A stretch of 64,000 nt of DNA, from positions 1-64,000 of the forward strand of contig NZ_QJSP01000011.1 in assembly GCF_003217475.1 (NCBI RefSeq), given 5' to 3'. The first letter of the stretch is position 1. Every line of letters begins with the position of its first letter. The stretch is from Williamsia limnetica. Lineage in GTDB: Bacteria > Actinomycetota > Actinomycetes > Mycobacteriales > Mycobacteriaceae. The notes beneath the pieces were generated by a model. That model was not told the DNA's origin, ran no database searches, and saw nothing but the letters and a program-made list of their open reading frames with translations. Below, piece by piece: positions 16,613-24,912 of this stretch. A program made the translations under genes and the position numbers.

Positions 16613-18168
16613 GTCAGCGGGTAGGCCGCCGGGTCGAGTTGCAACGTCATGAACCCGTTGTCCATACAGGTCACCCACAGTTGTTCACCATGGAACTCCG
16701 GCGGTGACAGACACCAGTCCGCCGAGAGGTCACCGCCGACCAGCCGACTCTGGTCGTTGATGATCCCATCGATCGGCGAATCTCCTTGCAGCACAGCTCG
16801 AGCGACCGCGAGCGTCCCGATGATCGGGGGTGCCGCAACCGATCCGAGCAGTGCGTGCAGCGAATTCGACAGTTGCAGGTTCTTTCCCGTCTGGGCCGGC
16901 GGGTTGTAGTAGGCGATCTCCTCGAAGTCGTCCGGATCACGAATGTCGAAGACCCGGATGCCCGACTGGATCCAGCCGCAGGCCATCGCCGTGGGGTCGT
17001 CCGGTCGATCGATCGAGCAGTAGTGGGCGTCGTAGCCGAACACTCCGTTCGCGGTGGTACTGCGAGCCCACCGATTCGCGTTCTCGGGCAGATTGATGGC
17101 CAGCTTGATCGCGTTGCGCTGCCGCAGATTCGAGGAGTCGGACGCGTCGAACAGCTTCACTCCGCCCGAACCGCCTTCATCGACGGAGAACACGTAAGGC
17201 CTGCCGCCGTACGTGGCATGAATGGAATGCTGGGTGATCTGCCCGTCGGCCCACAACTTCTCACCGACGTGCGGCATCAACTGCGGCACGATGGTCCGCG
17301 GCCTTCGGTTCTGGACCGCGGTGACGTCGATGACCGTCAGTCCGAGCAGGTTCGAGAGATACAGCGTGTTGCCGTCGGGTGAGAAGCCGACCCCGTGCGC
17401 CTCGATGCCGGTGATACCTGACCACACGACCATCGGATTGCGTGGATCGGTGAGGTCGACCGCGCTGACATAGCCGGGCGCGATCCCGGTCACCCAGTAC
17501 GTGTTGCCGTCCGGAGAGAAGTCGCCCTCATGGGTGGTGATGGGGATCGGCATCGTCAGTTGCGATCCGGCACCGCGGTTCAGCAGGCGCGGATGTGCAC
17601 AGTCCTGGGAGATGTCGTAGACCGAGATGTAACCGGCGCCTTCGAGGAGCCCGACGCCGGTGCCGACCAGCAATCCGCGTTTGTGGTTGACCTTCAACGA
17701 CTCCCAGGTGCCGCCCACCATGGCCGGCTCGGTCAGGACTGCCGACAGCTCCGGCGCGCCGGGATCCGACACGTCGAGTACCTGTACGCCTGGGTTGGGG
17801 CCGAGGAAATTGGTCGGGAAGCTCGACCCCGTGTATGAGCAGTTCTTGTATGTCGCGCTGACGATGCCCGCGCCTTGACCCTGATACCGGCCGATGAGAT
17901 CGATGTTGCAGTTGTAACCCTTGGTGCTGCGACCCGACGTGCGGTCTTCGAGCGGCACCTCCCCCTGGATACCGGTCTCGACCCGGTCACCGGCGCGGCA
18001 ATTCGCCTCCCCCACCGCGGTCGGCCAGACATCGGTCAGGTCGTTGTAACCCGGTGGCGCTGTGGCCATCGCCGGAGTCACGGTCACGGCGGTCACCGCG
18101 GCCGTCACCACCGCAAGCGTCACCGCCGCCCTGATCGTCGTTCGTGCAGTCCCCACCCATGTACCCAC
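16609..18168 (-). CDS. Secreted LVIVD-repeat beta-propeller protein
   Basis: The 519-residue protein begins with a long signal peptide (hydrophobic stretch then PAMATAPPG). Its repeats each end in a strand such as VQVLDVSDPGAP, ISVYDIS, VSAVDLTDPRNP, LTVIDVTA and IRVFDIRDPDDF, typical of LVIVD-type propellers. The fold is normally a binding scaffold or, in some relatives, a metal-dependent enzyme; the activity here is unknown. Pairing with a DUF305 protein through an ATGA overlap suggests a common extracytoplasmic job. Confidence 0.8.
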   Translation of the reverse strand: MGTWVGTARTTIRAAVTLAVVTAAVTAVTVTPAMATAPPGYNDLTDVWPTAVGEANCRAGDRVETGIQGEVPLEDRTSGRSTKGYNCNIDLIGRYQGQGAGIVSATYKNCSYTGSSFPTNFLGPNPGVQVLDVSDPGAPELSAVLTEPAMVGGTWESLKVNHKRGLLVGTGVGLLEGAGYISVYDISQDCAHPRLLNRGAGSQLTMPIPITTHEGDFSPDGNTYWVTGIAPGYVSAVDLTDPRNPMVVWSGITGIEAHGVGFSPDGNTLYLSNLLGLTVIDVTAVQNRRPRTIVPQLMPHVGEKLWADGQITQHSIHATYGGRPYVFSVDEGGSGGVKLFDASDSSNLRQRNAIKLAINLPENANRWARSTTANGVFGYDAHYCSIDRPDDPTAMACGWIQSGIRVFDIRDPDDFEEIAYYNPPAQTGKNLQLSNSLHALLGSVAAPPIIGTLAVARAVLQGDSPIDGIINDQSRLVGGDLSADWCLSPPEFHGEQLWVTCMDNGFMTLQLDPAAYPLT

Positions 18169-18258
18169 TCGATGCCCCCTACGGCTTCGTTGCCGGTCCT
18201 TCCGGGGCGACGATATCGGCTGCGGCTTCGCAGGGGAGCGTTTTCGCCGAACCGCGTA

Positions 18259-19074
18259 TCAGTTCACGGGCAGACTGTCCGCGACCTGGGCCAATTCGTC
18301 CACGGTTGTGCCCTTGTCGACCGCCGACAACTCGATGTAGAGGTTGGGGATCGAGTCCACCGACATGCCCATCCACCGAGTGTCCTCACCACCTCCGCCA
18401 TTGATGGCGCGGCCGTGCTGCCAGGTCGTCGCGCTCACGCCGTCCCACGTACGGATCTCGTCCATCCTGCTGTTCAGGGCCTCAGGACTCACGTAGAAGT
18501 CCGTCCACAGATCGTATTCGTCGCCGCCCACCTCGACGATGCAACGGAAGCCCGCCTTGAGGAACTGCTCCCCCGACCCGTTCACGTCTGCCGCCTCCTC
18601 AGGCGGCACGGCGTCCATCCGTGTTTCACACCGCATCCCGTTCCAGCCCTCCCCGGCGGGCGAGGACGGCAACAACTCGGGCAGGGTGGCAGCCGCCTCC
18701 GCGAACAGCCCCCAACCAGGTCCTACCTCGATCGACTCGGTGCCGCTGGGCGGCGACACCCGTCCGGTGGAGTCGACGGCACGCACGGAGTACGCGACGG
18801 TAGCGCCCCCCGTCGGCGCAACGGCCGAGATGTCGCGGAACTCGGTGTCCGGGCCGGAGTACACGACCTCGTCGCCTCGACTCAACAGGTATCCCGACGC
18901 CTCCGAATCCGCTTCCCACGTCACCTTCACGGCGCCGGCGTCCTCGCTGACACCGAGTTCGGTCGGCGCACCGACCGAATCACCTGCTCCCCGAACAAAA
19001 TAGGTGACCGCGAGCGACACCACCAGCGCCACGATGGCACCGACGATCAGCAGGGGCCACGCCCAGCGCTTCAC
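18259..19074 (-). CDS. Membrane-anchored protein with fibronectin-III-like domain
   Basis: The GTG at 19074 overlaps the kinase stop (GTGA), giving 271 residues. A signal anchor (WAWPLLIVGAIVALVVSLAVTYFV) is followed by a fibronectin-type-III-like domain (VKVTWEADSEASGYLLSRGDEVVY to VRAVDSTGRVSP). A C-terminal domain with paired Cys (MRCETRMD, FRCIVEV) and a WQHGRAINGGGGED segment follows. The whole outer part is laid out like the outer part of the upstream kinase, so it seems to be a paralogue of the sensor without the kinase. Confidence 0.7.
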   Translation of the reverse strand: MKRWAWPLLIVGAIVALVVSLAVTYFVRGAGDSVGAPTELGVSEDAGAVKVTWEADSEASGYLLSRGDEVVYSGPDTEFRDISAVAPTGGATVAYSVRAVDSTGRVSPPSGTESIEVGPGWGLFAEAAATLPELLPSSPAGEGWNGMRCETRMDAVPPEEAADVNGSGEQFLKAGFRCIVEVGGDEYDLWTDFYVSPEALNSRMDEIRTWDGVSATTWQHGRAINGGGGEDTRWMGMSVDSIPNLYIELSAVDKGTTVDELAQVADSLPVN

Positions 19075-21074
19075 AGCGGCAGCCTGTTCAACTGCGCCAG
19101 TGCGTCGGCGTCTTTGCCGTTCTCCATCGCGACGGACACGTCGAAGACCTCCCGGTCGCTGTCGTCGAAGGCGAGGATGGCGGTGCCCGCCCAGTCGCTG
19201 GTGGGGCTCGGCGATTGGTAGAGCACTCCCGACGCGCCCTGGTCTGTGGTCTCCGACGACGTCTTGAGACCCAGGGAGGCGAGGTAGTCGTCTCTCACCT
19301 GTTTGGATGGGTACTGCCTGATCCGGATCGTGAAGTCTCCGCTGGAGTCGCGGCACAGGATGCTGCCGGACTTCGGGATCTCGATGTCGACGGTGCCGGT
19401 CCCGCCGAAGCAGGCTTCTCGTCCGTAGTTGTCGTTGGACAACGGACTCGGACCCACGATCTCGCCGAAGGTGGCGGCGATCTGTTCGAGGCCGTGCCAG
19501 CGCTGTGCCACAGTGACCTCGCCGCTGGTCTCGCTGTAGGGCGATTCGTCCCGCTCCGCGGAGCGGGCAGAGACCGAATAGGAGTAGGTTCCGGGCAACG
19601 GCATGGGTTGCGAATACTTCGGTTCGTCACCGACGTAGATGATCGACTCACCTTGCCGAAGAACGTATTCCGAGGCATCATCGACCTCCGGCCAGGTGAT
19701 GTCGACTGAAGTGTCCGCGACGATGGCGGTCGGCTGAGCCGGGGTCGCAAGAGCGCTTCCTGCACCACCGGACAACAACAAGCCGGCGACCACCCCGATC
19801 ACGATCGCCACCACGACGATCGGGGCGGCCATGACCGCGGCGCGTTTGAACCACGGAACCCGCGGCGCTGATCCACCCGCACCAGGTGCGGCGTACATCG
19901 CTCCCCCGGGGCCAGAGGGCGGCGGGTTCCCCGGACCGCCGTAAGGCGGGCGTTGACCGCTGCGCAGCTGCGGGCTCGACGGGGACGACCGCACACCGAC
20001 CGGGACGGCGGGACGTGATGTCCCGTACCCCTGATTCGCAGCGCCGGGCTGATACGGATTCGACTGGTATGGGGTGGATTGACCTCTACCCGGCACTGGA
20101 GGAGCGCTCGGCGGGTAGGTCACGGCACCGACCGGTGTGCGCGGCGAACTGTGTTGCGGCGACACGGGTTTGACCAGCAGCGGCGGCGGAACGAAGGCCT
20201 GCTGCGCGCGTGTGCTGTTCGGCGCACCACCGCCTTTGAGCGCCTCCTGCGCTGCGTCCGCGAGCTCTCGACCCGAATTGAACCGGTCGGCAGGCTTCTT
20301 CGCCATGGCCTTGGCGATGACAGCCGCCATCGCAGACGGTACCGCGGGGTTGGCGGCAGCAGGATTCGGCGGCGGATTGAACATGTGCGCCGCCATCAGC
20401 CCCTGACTGGTGGGAGCGTCGAAAGGAGCCGTGGCGGTGAGTAGTTCGTACAAACTGCAACCCAGCGCGTAGACGTCGGCGCGGTGGTCGATCTCCTCGC
20501 CACCGATCTGCTCGGGCGCGCTGTAGCGCAACGTGCCGACCGTCATACCCACCGAGGTGAGGCTGCTGTCGGTTTCCTGCGCCATGCGGGCGATACCGAA
20601 ATCGGTGAGCTTGACCGCATCCGGGTTCATCGGATCGGCGCCGGGGGTGATCAGGATGTTGCCGGGTTTGACGTCGCGATGCAGCAGCCCTTTACGGTGG
20701 GCGTAGTCGAGACCGTCGGCGATCTGCGAGACGATCCGTACGGCGAGGCGCGGATGCAGCGGCCCACCCGAGAGAAGTTGCGCTGCATCGGTACCGGCGA
20801 CGAACTCCATCGCGATCCACAACTGGCCCTCATGTGTTCCGCGATCGAGAACGTTGACGAGGTTGGGATGACTGAGCGGCGCGACGAGGTCCGCCTCGCG
20901 CTCGAAACGCGCTCTGGTGTCAGGGTCTGTGCCGTACGTGCTGTTGAGCAGCTTGATCGCGTCGGCACGCGGCAGTCGCGGATGCTGAGCCTTGTAGACC
21001 TCACCCATCCCGCCACGGCCGATCAGCTCCAAGATCTGATAGCCACCGATGTGGGAACCGATCGCCACGCCCAT
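19071..21074 (-). CDS. PASTA-less transmembrane Ser/Thr protein kinase
   Basis: Residues 12-275 form an active-looking Hanks kinase: GRGGMGEVY glycine loop, Lys41 in ADAIKLL, LLHRDVKPGNIL catalytic loop, TDFGIAR and APEQ. A Pro/Ser/Gly-rich juxtamembrane linker of about 120 residues precedes a membrane helix (AAPIVVVAIVIGVVAGLLL). Outside the membrane is a fibronectin-III-like domain (VDITWPEVDDASEYVLRQGE) and a C-terminal domain with paired Cys (REACFGG, SILCRDSS). No PASTA repeats are present, so it is not PknB. The 667-residue protein probably senses an envelope ligand together with the related protein encoded next. Confidence 0.88.
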   Translation of the reverse strand: MGVAIGSHIGGYQILELIGRGGMGEVYKAQHPRLPRADAIKLLNSTYGTDPDTRARFEREADLVAPLSHPNLVNVLDRGTHEGQLWIAMEFVAGTDAAQLLSGGPLHPRLAVRIVSQIADGLDYAHRKGLLHRDVKPGNILITPGADPMNPDAVKLTDFGIARMAQETDSSLTSVGMTVGTLRYSAPEQIGGEEIDHRADVYALGCSLYELLTATAPFDAPTSQGLMAAHMFNPPPNPAAANPAVPSAMAAVIAKAMAKKPADRFNSGRELADAAQEALKGGGAPNSTRAQQAFVPPPLLVKPVSPQHSSPRTPVGAVTYPPSAPPVPGRGQSTPYQSNPYQPGAANQGYGTSRPAVPVGVRSSPSSPQLRSGQRPPYGGPGNPPPSGPGGAMYAAPGAGGSAPRVPWFKRAAVMAAPIVVVAIVIGVVAGLLLSGGAGSALATPAQPTAIVADTSVDITWPEVDDASEYVLRQGESIIYVGDEPKYSQPMPLPGTYSYSVSARSAERDESPYSETSGEVTVAQRWHGLEQIAATFGEIVGPSPLSNDNYGREACFGGTGTVDIEIPKSGSILCRDSSGDFTIRIRQYPSKQVRDDYLASLGLKTSSETTDQGASGVLYQSPSPTSDWAGTAILAFDDSDREVFDVSVAMENGKDADALAQLNRLPL

Positions 21075-21250
21075 CGTCTTTGCCTTTCACCTGACCTGCT
21101 GTCGGCAGGTTAGGCAGATACTATCCAGCGCCGCAGCGACCACACCAGCCATCGATCAGCGAATACTCCGTCTGATCTAACGAGGCGAGTCCTCGCGTCG
21201 ATCGGGGCGAATCCTTCGCGCCGATCCGATTAAGCACATACGCTCAACTC

Positions 21251-21751
21251 ATGAAATTGTCTGGTTCCAGGCTCTTCGCCTGCGCTCTGCTGGCCGGAGC
21301 CGCACTGTGCCTCACCCCCGCGCTGTGCCTCATCCCATCGACGGCTGCAGCAGCGCCAGCCGCCACCTGCACTCCGGCGCAGCAGCTCGCCGGCGCCGAG
21401 ACCTACGTCGCGGCCCTCGCCGACCCGTCGTTCGCCTACGAAGTCCCCGTCGCCACCGACGTCGTCCGATTCGAGAACGGCGTACAGACCGGTTTCTCCG
21501 GGGACGTGATGAAGGCCGAGCTGGCAGCACACCTGCAGTACGGCGGCATCACGGCGATCAATAATCAGCAGTGGACGGGCGCAGGCAACCTCGTCCGCGC
21601 TGTCTACGACCTCGAATACGGTGTCGGCGATGTCAACATCGCGGACTCCACCATCGATGAGACCTTCGCCTTCAATCCTGCCTGCGACATCCAACGGATC
21701 GATGCGACTTTCTCCGTCCGGCCCGGGTCAGCCGTCACGGGAGGCAACTGA
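21251..21751 (+). CDS. Secreted NTF2/SnoaL-like protein
   Basis: The 166-residue protein has a Sec signal peptide (SRLFACALLAGAALCLTPALCL, then STAAAAPAA). The mature part (YVAALADPSFAYEVPVATDVVRFENGVQTGFSGDVM and VRAVYDLEYGVG...ADSTIDETFAF) has the length and pattern of an NTF2-like cone fold. The stop overlaps the next gene's ATG by one base (TGATG), linking it to another NTF2-like protein. Function is unknown. Confidence 0.6.
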   Translation: MKLSGSRLFACALLAGAALCLTPALCLIPSTAAAAPAATCTPAQQLAGAETYVAALADPSFAYEVPVATDVVRFENGVQTGFSGDVMKAELAAHLQYGGITAINNQQWTGAGNLVRAVYDLEYGVGDVNIADSTIDETFAFNPACDIQRIDATFSVRPGSAVTGGN

Positions 21752-22251
21752 TGGGAAAGTTCAGCAAAAATGAACTCGAAGCGGAGTTCGCCAAGTTCAC
21801 GGCGGTCAACGACAAGGTCGCGATCACCCAGGACTGGGATCCATGGGCCGATCAGTTCACCACCGACGCCGACTATGTCGAACACGCCCTGGGCACCTTC
21901 AAAGGCCGCGAAGAGATCCGCACCTGGGTGAAGAAGACGATGGGCCGGTTCCCCGGCAATCACATGGTGGGATATCTGTCGCTGTGGCACGTCGTCGACG
22001 AGGAGACCGGCCGCATCATCTGTGAGATCGACAACCCCATGCGCGACCCGGGCGACGGCACGGTGTTCACAGCCACCAACATCACCATCCTCACCTACGG
22101 AGGAGACGGGCTCTGGGCCAAGGAAGAGGACATCTACAACCCGATGGAGTTTGCCCAGGCAGCAAAAGCCTGGTGCAATAGGGCCCGAGAGCTGGGAAAT
22201 CTCACCGATGACGCCACCAAGTGGCTCGAGACGGTGGGAAAGTACTTCTAA
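21751..22251 (+). CDS. SnoaL/NTF2-like protein
   Basis: The 166-residue cytoplasmic-looking protein matches the SnoaL-like fold: an N-terminal helix (ELEAEFAKFTAVNDKV), WDPWADQFTTDADYVEHALGTFKGREEIRTWV and a beta-sheet ending in KEEDIYNPMEFAQAAKAW. Such proteins are polyketide cyclases, isomerases or ligand binders. Coupled by TGATG to the secreted NTF2-like gene before it. Confidence 0.75.
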   Translation: MGKFSKNELEAEFAKFTAVNDKVAITQDWDPWADQFTTDADYVEHALGTFKGREEIRTWVKKTMGRFPGNHMVGYLSLWHVVDEETGRIICEIDNPMRDPGDGTVFTATNITILTYGGDGLWAKEEDIYNPMEFAQAAKAWCNRARELGNLTDDATKWLETVGKYF

Positions 22252-22472
22252 TCGGATGCGGAGTATCTCGACCACCTGCGCGTTAGCTGCACCACATGGT
22301 GCCCGCCCCGGCTAACACCAGCCTCACCGGCGACGAAGCCGTACAAGAGAGTAAAGACCATTATCGATGTGGCGCCGATGAGTGACACGGCGCAGTGTTT
22401 ACAACTAGGGTGGCGGCGCGACGACCCCGTATCCTGGAGCCTTACAGCCTAGCCTTCTTGGAGGAATATCTA

Positions 22473-23471
22473 ATGGCACGCGAGTTGACCCAACTTGAGC
22501 TATTGAAGGAACTTGCACCGGCGGCCGAGGAAAACGTCAACCGCCACCTCCGCACCACCAGGAACTGGCACCCGCACGATTACGTCCCCTGGGACGAGGG
22601 CCAGAACTTCGCCGCCCTGGGCGGCAAGGACTGGGATCCCGAGCAGTCGCAGCTGGACGAGGTGGCCAAGGCCGCCATGATCACCAACCTGCTGACCGAG
22701 GACAATCTCCCCTCATATCACCGCGAGATCGCCGAGAACTTCACGATGGACGACGCGTGGGGACACTGGGTCGGCCGGTGGACGGCCGAGGAGAACCGCC
22801 ACGGCATTGTCATGCGTGACTACCTCGTGGTGACCCGTGGAGTCGATCCGGTGGCCCTCGAAGAGGCCCGCATGATCCACATGACCAACGGCTACTCCTC
22901 GATCGCCGCCGCAGGCGACCGCGCCAGCGAGTTCGACAACGGCGAAGGCTCGGCCGGAATCCTGCGCTCGGTCGCATACGTCACCTTCCAGGAGCTCGCG
23001 ACCCGCGTCTCGCACCGCAACACCGGCAAGGCCTGCAACGATCCGGTCGCCGACCGCATGCTCCAGCGCATCGCCGCTGACGAGAACCTGCACATGGTCT
23101 TCTACCGCAACATCTGCGGCGCCGGGCTCGACCTGGCCCCCGACCAGACCCTGCGGGCCATCTACGAGGTCGTCTCCAACTTCCAGATGCCGGGCGCCGG
23201 TATGCCCAACTTCCGTCGCAACGGCGTCCTCATGGCCAAGCACGGCATCTACGACCTGCGTCAGCACCTCGAAGAGGTCATCGAGCCCGTCCTGCGCAAG
23301 TGGCGGATCTTCGAGCGCGAGGACTTCAGCGCCCAGGGCGAGAAAATCCGTGAAGACCTGGCCGCGTTCCTCGAGAAGCTGCGCGCCGACACCCTCAAGT
23401 TCGAAGAGATGCGCGATCGCGCGCTGGCCCGTGAGGCCGCCAAGCGCGAAAAGATCTCCGCCGCCTCCTGA
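22473..23471 (+). CDS. desA1: Acyl-[ACP] desaturase DesA1-like
   Basis: The 332-residue protein is a soluble di-iron acyl-ACP desaturase. Metal ligands appear in TAEENRHGIV and ADENLHMVF, the two ExxH motifs of the family. DesA1 introduces a double bond into meromycolate precursors for mycolic acids and is essential in mycobacteria, where desA1 lies beside the same dus gene. GGAGG stands 8 nt before ATG 22473; the frame extends upstream only as a shadow. About 220 bp upstream is free of genes and should hold its promoter. Confidence 0.9.
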   Translation: MARELTQLELLKELAPAAEENVNRHLRTTRNWHPHDYVPWDEGQNFAALGGKDWDPEQSQLDEVAKAAMITNLLTEDNLPSYHREIAENFTMDDAWGHWVGRWTAEENRHGIVMRDYLVVTRGVDPVALEEARMIHMTNGYSSIAAAGDRASEFDNGEGSAGILRSVAYVTFQELATRVSHRNTGKACNDPVADRMLQRIAADENLHMVFYRNICGAGLDLAPDQTLRAIYEVVSNFQMPGAGMPNFRRNGVLMAKHGIYDLRQHLEEVIEPVLRKWRIFEREDFSAQGEKIREDLAAFLEKLRADTLKFEEMRDRALAREAAKREKISAAS

Positions 23472-23488
23472 CACCGAAGGCCAATGCT

Positions 23489-24712
23489 CTGACCGCCGTA
23501 CTCCCCCGGACGAACACCCCGGCTCCATCGCAGGGTTCCGCTCCGGCATCTCCCACGACTCTGGCGTCTCCCACGTCCCTCCGCATCGGGTCCATCGAGC
23601 TCTCGAGCCCGGTGGTCCTGGCTCCGATGGCCGGGGTGACCAATGTTGCCTTCAGGACGCTGTGCCGGGAGCTCGAGCTGGCGCGTACCGGCACGGTCGC
23701 GGGCCTGTATGTGTGCGAGATGGTGACCGCACGAGCCCTGACCGAGCGCCATCCGGTCACGATGCACATGACCACATTCGGTCCGGATGAAAACCCGCGG
23801 TCGATGCAGCTGTACACCGTCGACCCGGAGTACACCTACGCCGCCGCGAAGATGATCGTCGACGAGAACCTCGCCGATCACATCGACATGAACTTCGGTT
23901 GCCCCGTACCGAAGGTGACCCGCAAGGGCGGCGGGTCGGCGATCCCCTACAAGCGCCGCCTGTTCGCGAACATCGTGGCCGCAGCCGTCCGGGCGACCGA
24001 GGGCACCGACATCCCGGTGACCGTCAAGTTCCGGATCGGGATCGACGACGACCATCACACGCACCTCGATGCGGGCCGGATAGCCGCCGAACAGGGCGCC
24101 AAGGCTGTCGCACTGCACGCCCGCACCGCGTCGCAGCGGTATTCGGGTACCGCCGCGTGGGATGAGATCGCGCGCCTCAAAGAGCACGTCACCGATGTGC
24201 CGGTGCTGGGCAACGGAGACATCTTCGAGCCCGGCGATGCCACCAGGATGATGCAGCAGACCGGTTGCGACGGTGTGGTGATAGGCCGTGGATGCCTCGG
24301 TAGGCCCTGGCTCTTCGCCGAACTGAGCGCCGAATTGAACGGCACACCCGCCCCAGCGGCACCAAATCTCGGTGAAGTGGCACAGATCATCATTCGCCAC
24401 GGACAGCTCCTCGCCGATCATCACGGCGAGTTCAAGGGCATGCGCGAAATCCGCAAACATGTCGCCTGGTACCTGCGCGGTTTTCCGGTGGGTTCAGAGC
24501 TGCGTCGCGAGATGGCGTTGGTGGAGACAGTGCCTCAGCTGGCCGACCTCGTCGGCCAGCTGCCCGCTGACGTGCCTTTTCCGGCCGACGGTCATGGTCC
24601 CCGCGGCCGACAGGGTTCACCCTCTGCAGTGGCTCTGCCCGACGGCTGGCTCGACGATCCCGACGATGATTCGATTCCGGACGGCGCTGAGGTCATGCAT
24701 TCCGGCGGCTGA
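23489..24712 (+). CDS. dus: tRNA-dihydrouridine synthase, start codon not canonical
   Basis: The protein is a DusB-type flavin enzyme that reduces uridines in tRNA. It has VVLAPMAGVTNVAFR, the active-site region NFGCPVPKVTRKGGGSA with catalytic Cys, VKFRIGID, ALHARTASQRYSG, NGDIF and a C-terminal helical tRNA-binding domain. The first ATG/GTG/TTG in frame (GTG 23612) would remove the first beta-strand (LRIGSIELSSP), which the fold requires. The frame is open back to a stop at 23432-23434 with only CTG candidates at 23468, 23489 and about 23558. CTG 23489 has GAAGG 7 nt upstream and is my choice; the true start is uncertain. Confidence 0.8.
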   Translation: MTAVLPRTNTPAPSQGSAPASPTTLASPTSLRIGSIELSSPVVLAPMAGVTNVAFRTLCRELELARTGTVAGLYVCEMVTARALTERHPVTMHMTTFGPDENPRSMQLYTVDPEYTYAAAKMIVDENLADHIDMNFGCPVPKVTRKGGGSAIPYKRRLFANIVAAAVRATEGTDIPVTVKFRIGIDDDHHTHLDAGRIAAEQGAKAVALHARTASQRYSGTAAWDEIARLKEHVTDVPVLGNGDIFEPGDATRMMQQTGCDGVVIGRGCLGRPWLFAELSAELNGTPAPAAPNLGEVAQIIIRHGQLLADHHGEFKGMREIRKHVAWYLRGFPVGSELRREMALVETVPQLADLVGQLPADVPFPADGHGPRGRQGSPSAVALPDGWLDDPDDDSIPDGAEVMHSGG

Positions 24713-24718
24713 GCCCCC

Positions 24719-24739
24719 CTCGATGAATCCTGCATCGAG
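24719..24739 (+). terminator. Hairpin after dus
   Basis: CTCGATG/CATCGAG makes a 7-bp perfect stem with a 7-nt loop, starting 7 bp past the dus stop codon. No strong T-tract follows. Confidence 0.45.
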
Positions 24740-24912
24740 AAACGCCTGTTTCACGTTGTCGAAGACGAACTCATCGTGAACGTCGTGTATCCGGTCACGC
24801 ACCCGCGTCCCCCGTTCGGCCCAGTATCATCGACACCGCGCCGTGCCCGGCTGGTCTCCAGTCCATCGGGCCTGAGATCCAGCCCGGCGCCCATGAGGCC
24901 GAAGGAACATGT

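Noticed and set aside
24617-24802. 61-residue minus-strand frame overlapping the end of dus
   Set aside because: The N-terminal part looks protein-like, but it runs into the dus coding region, has no ribosome site and its tail is plainly antisense.
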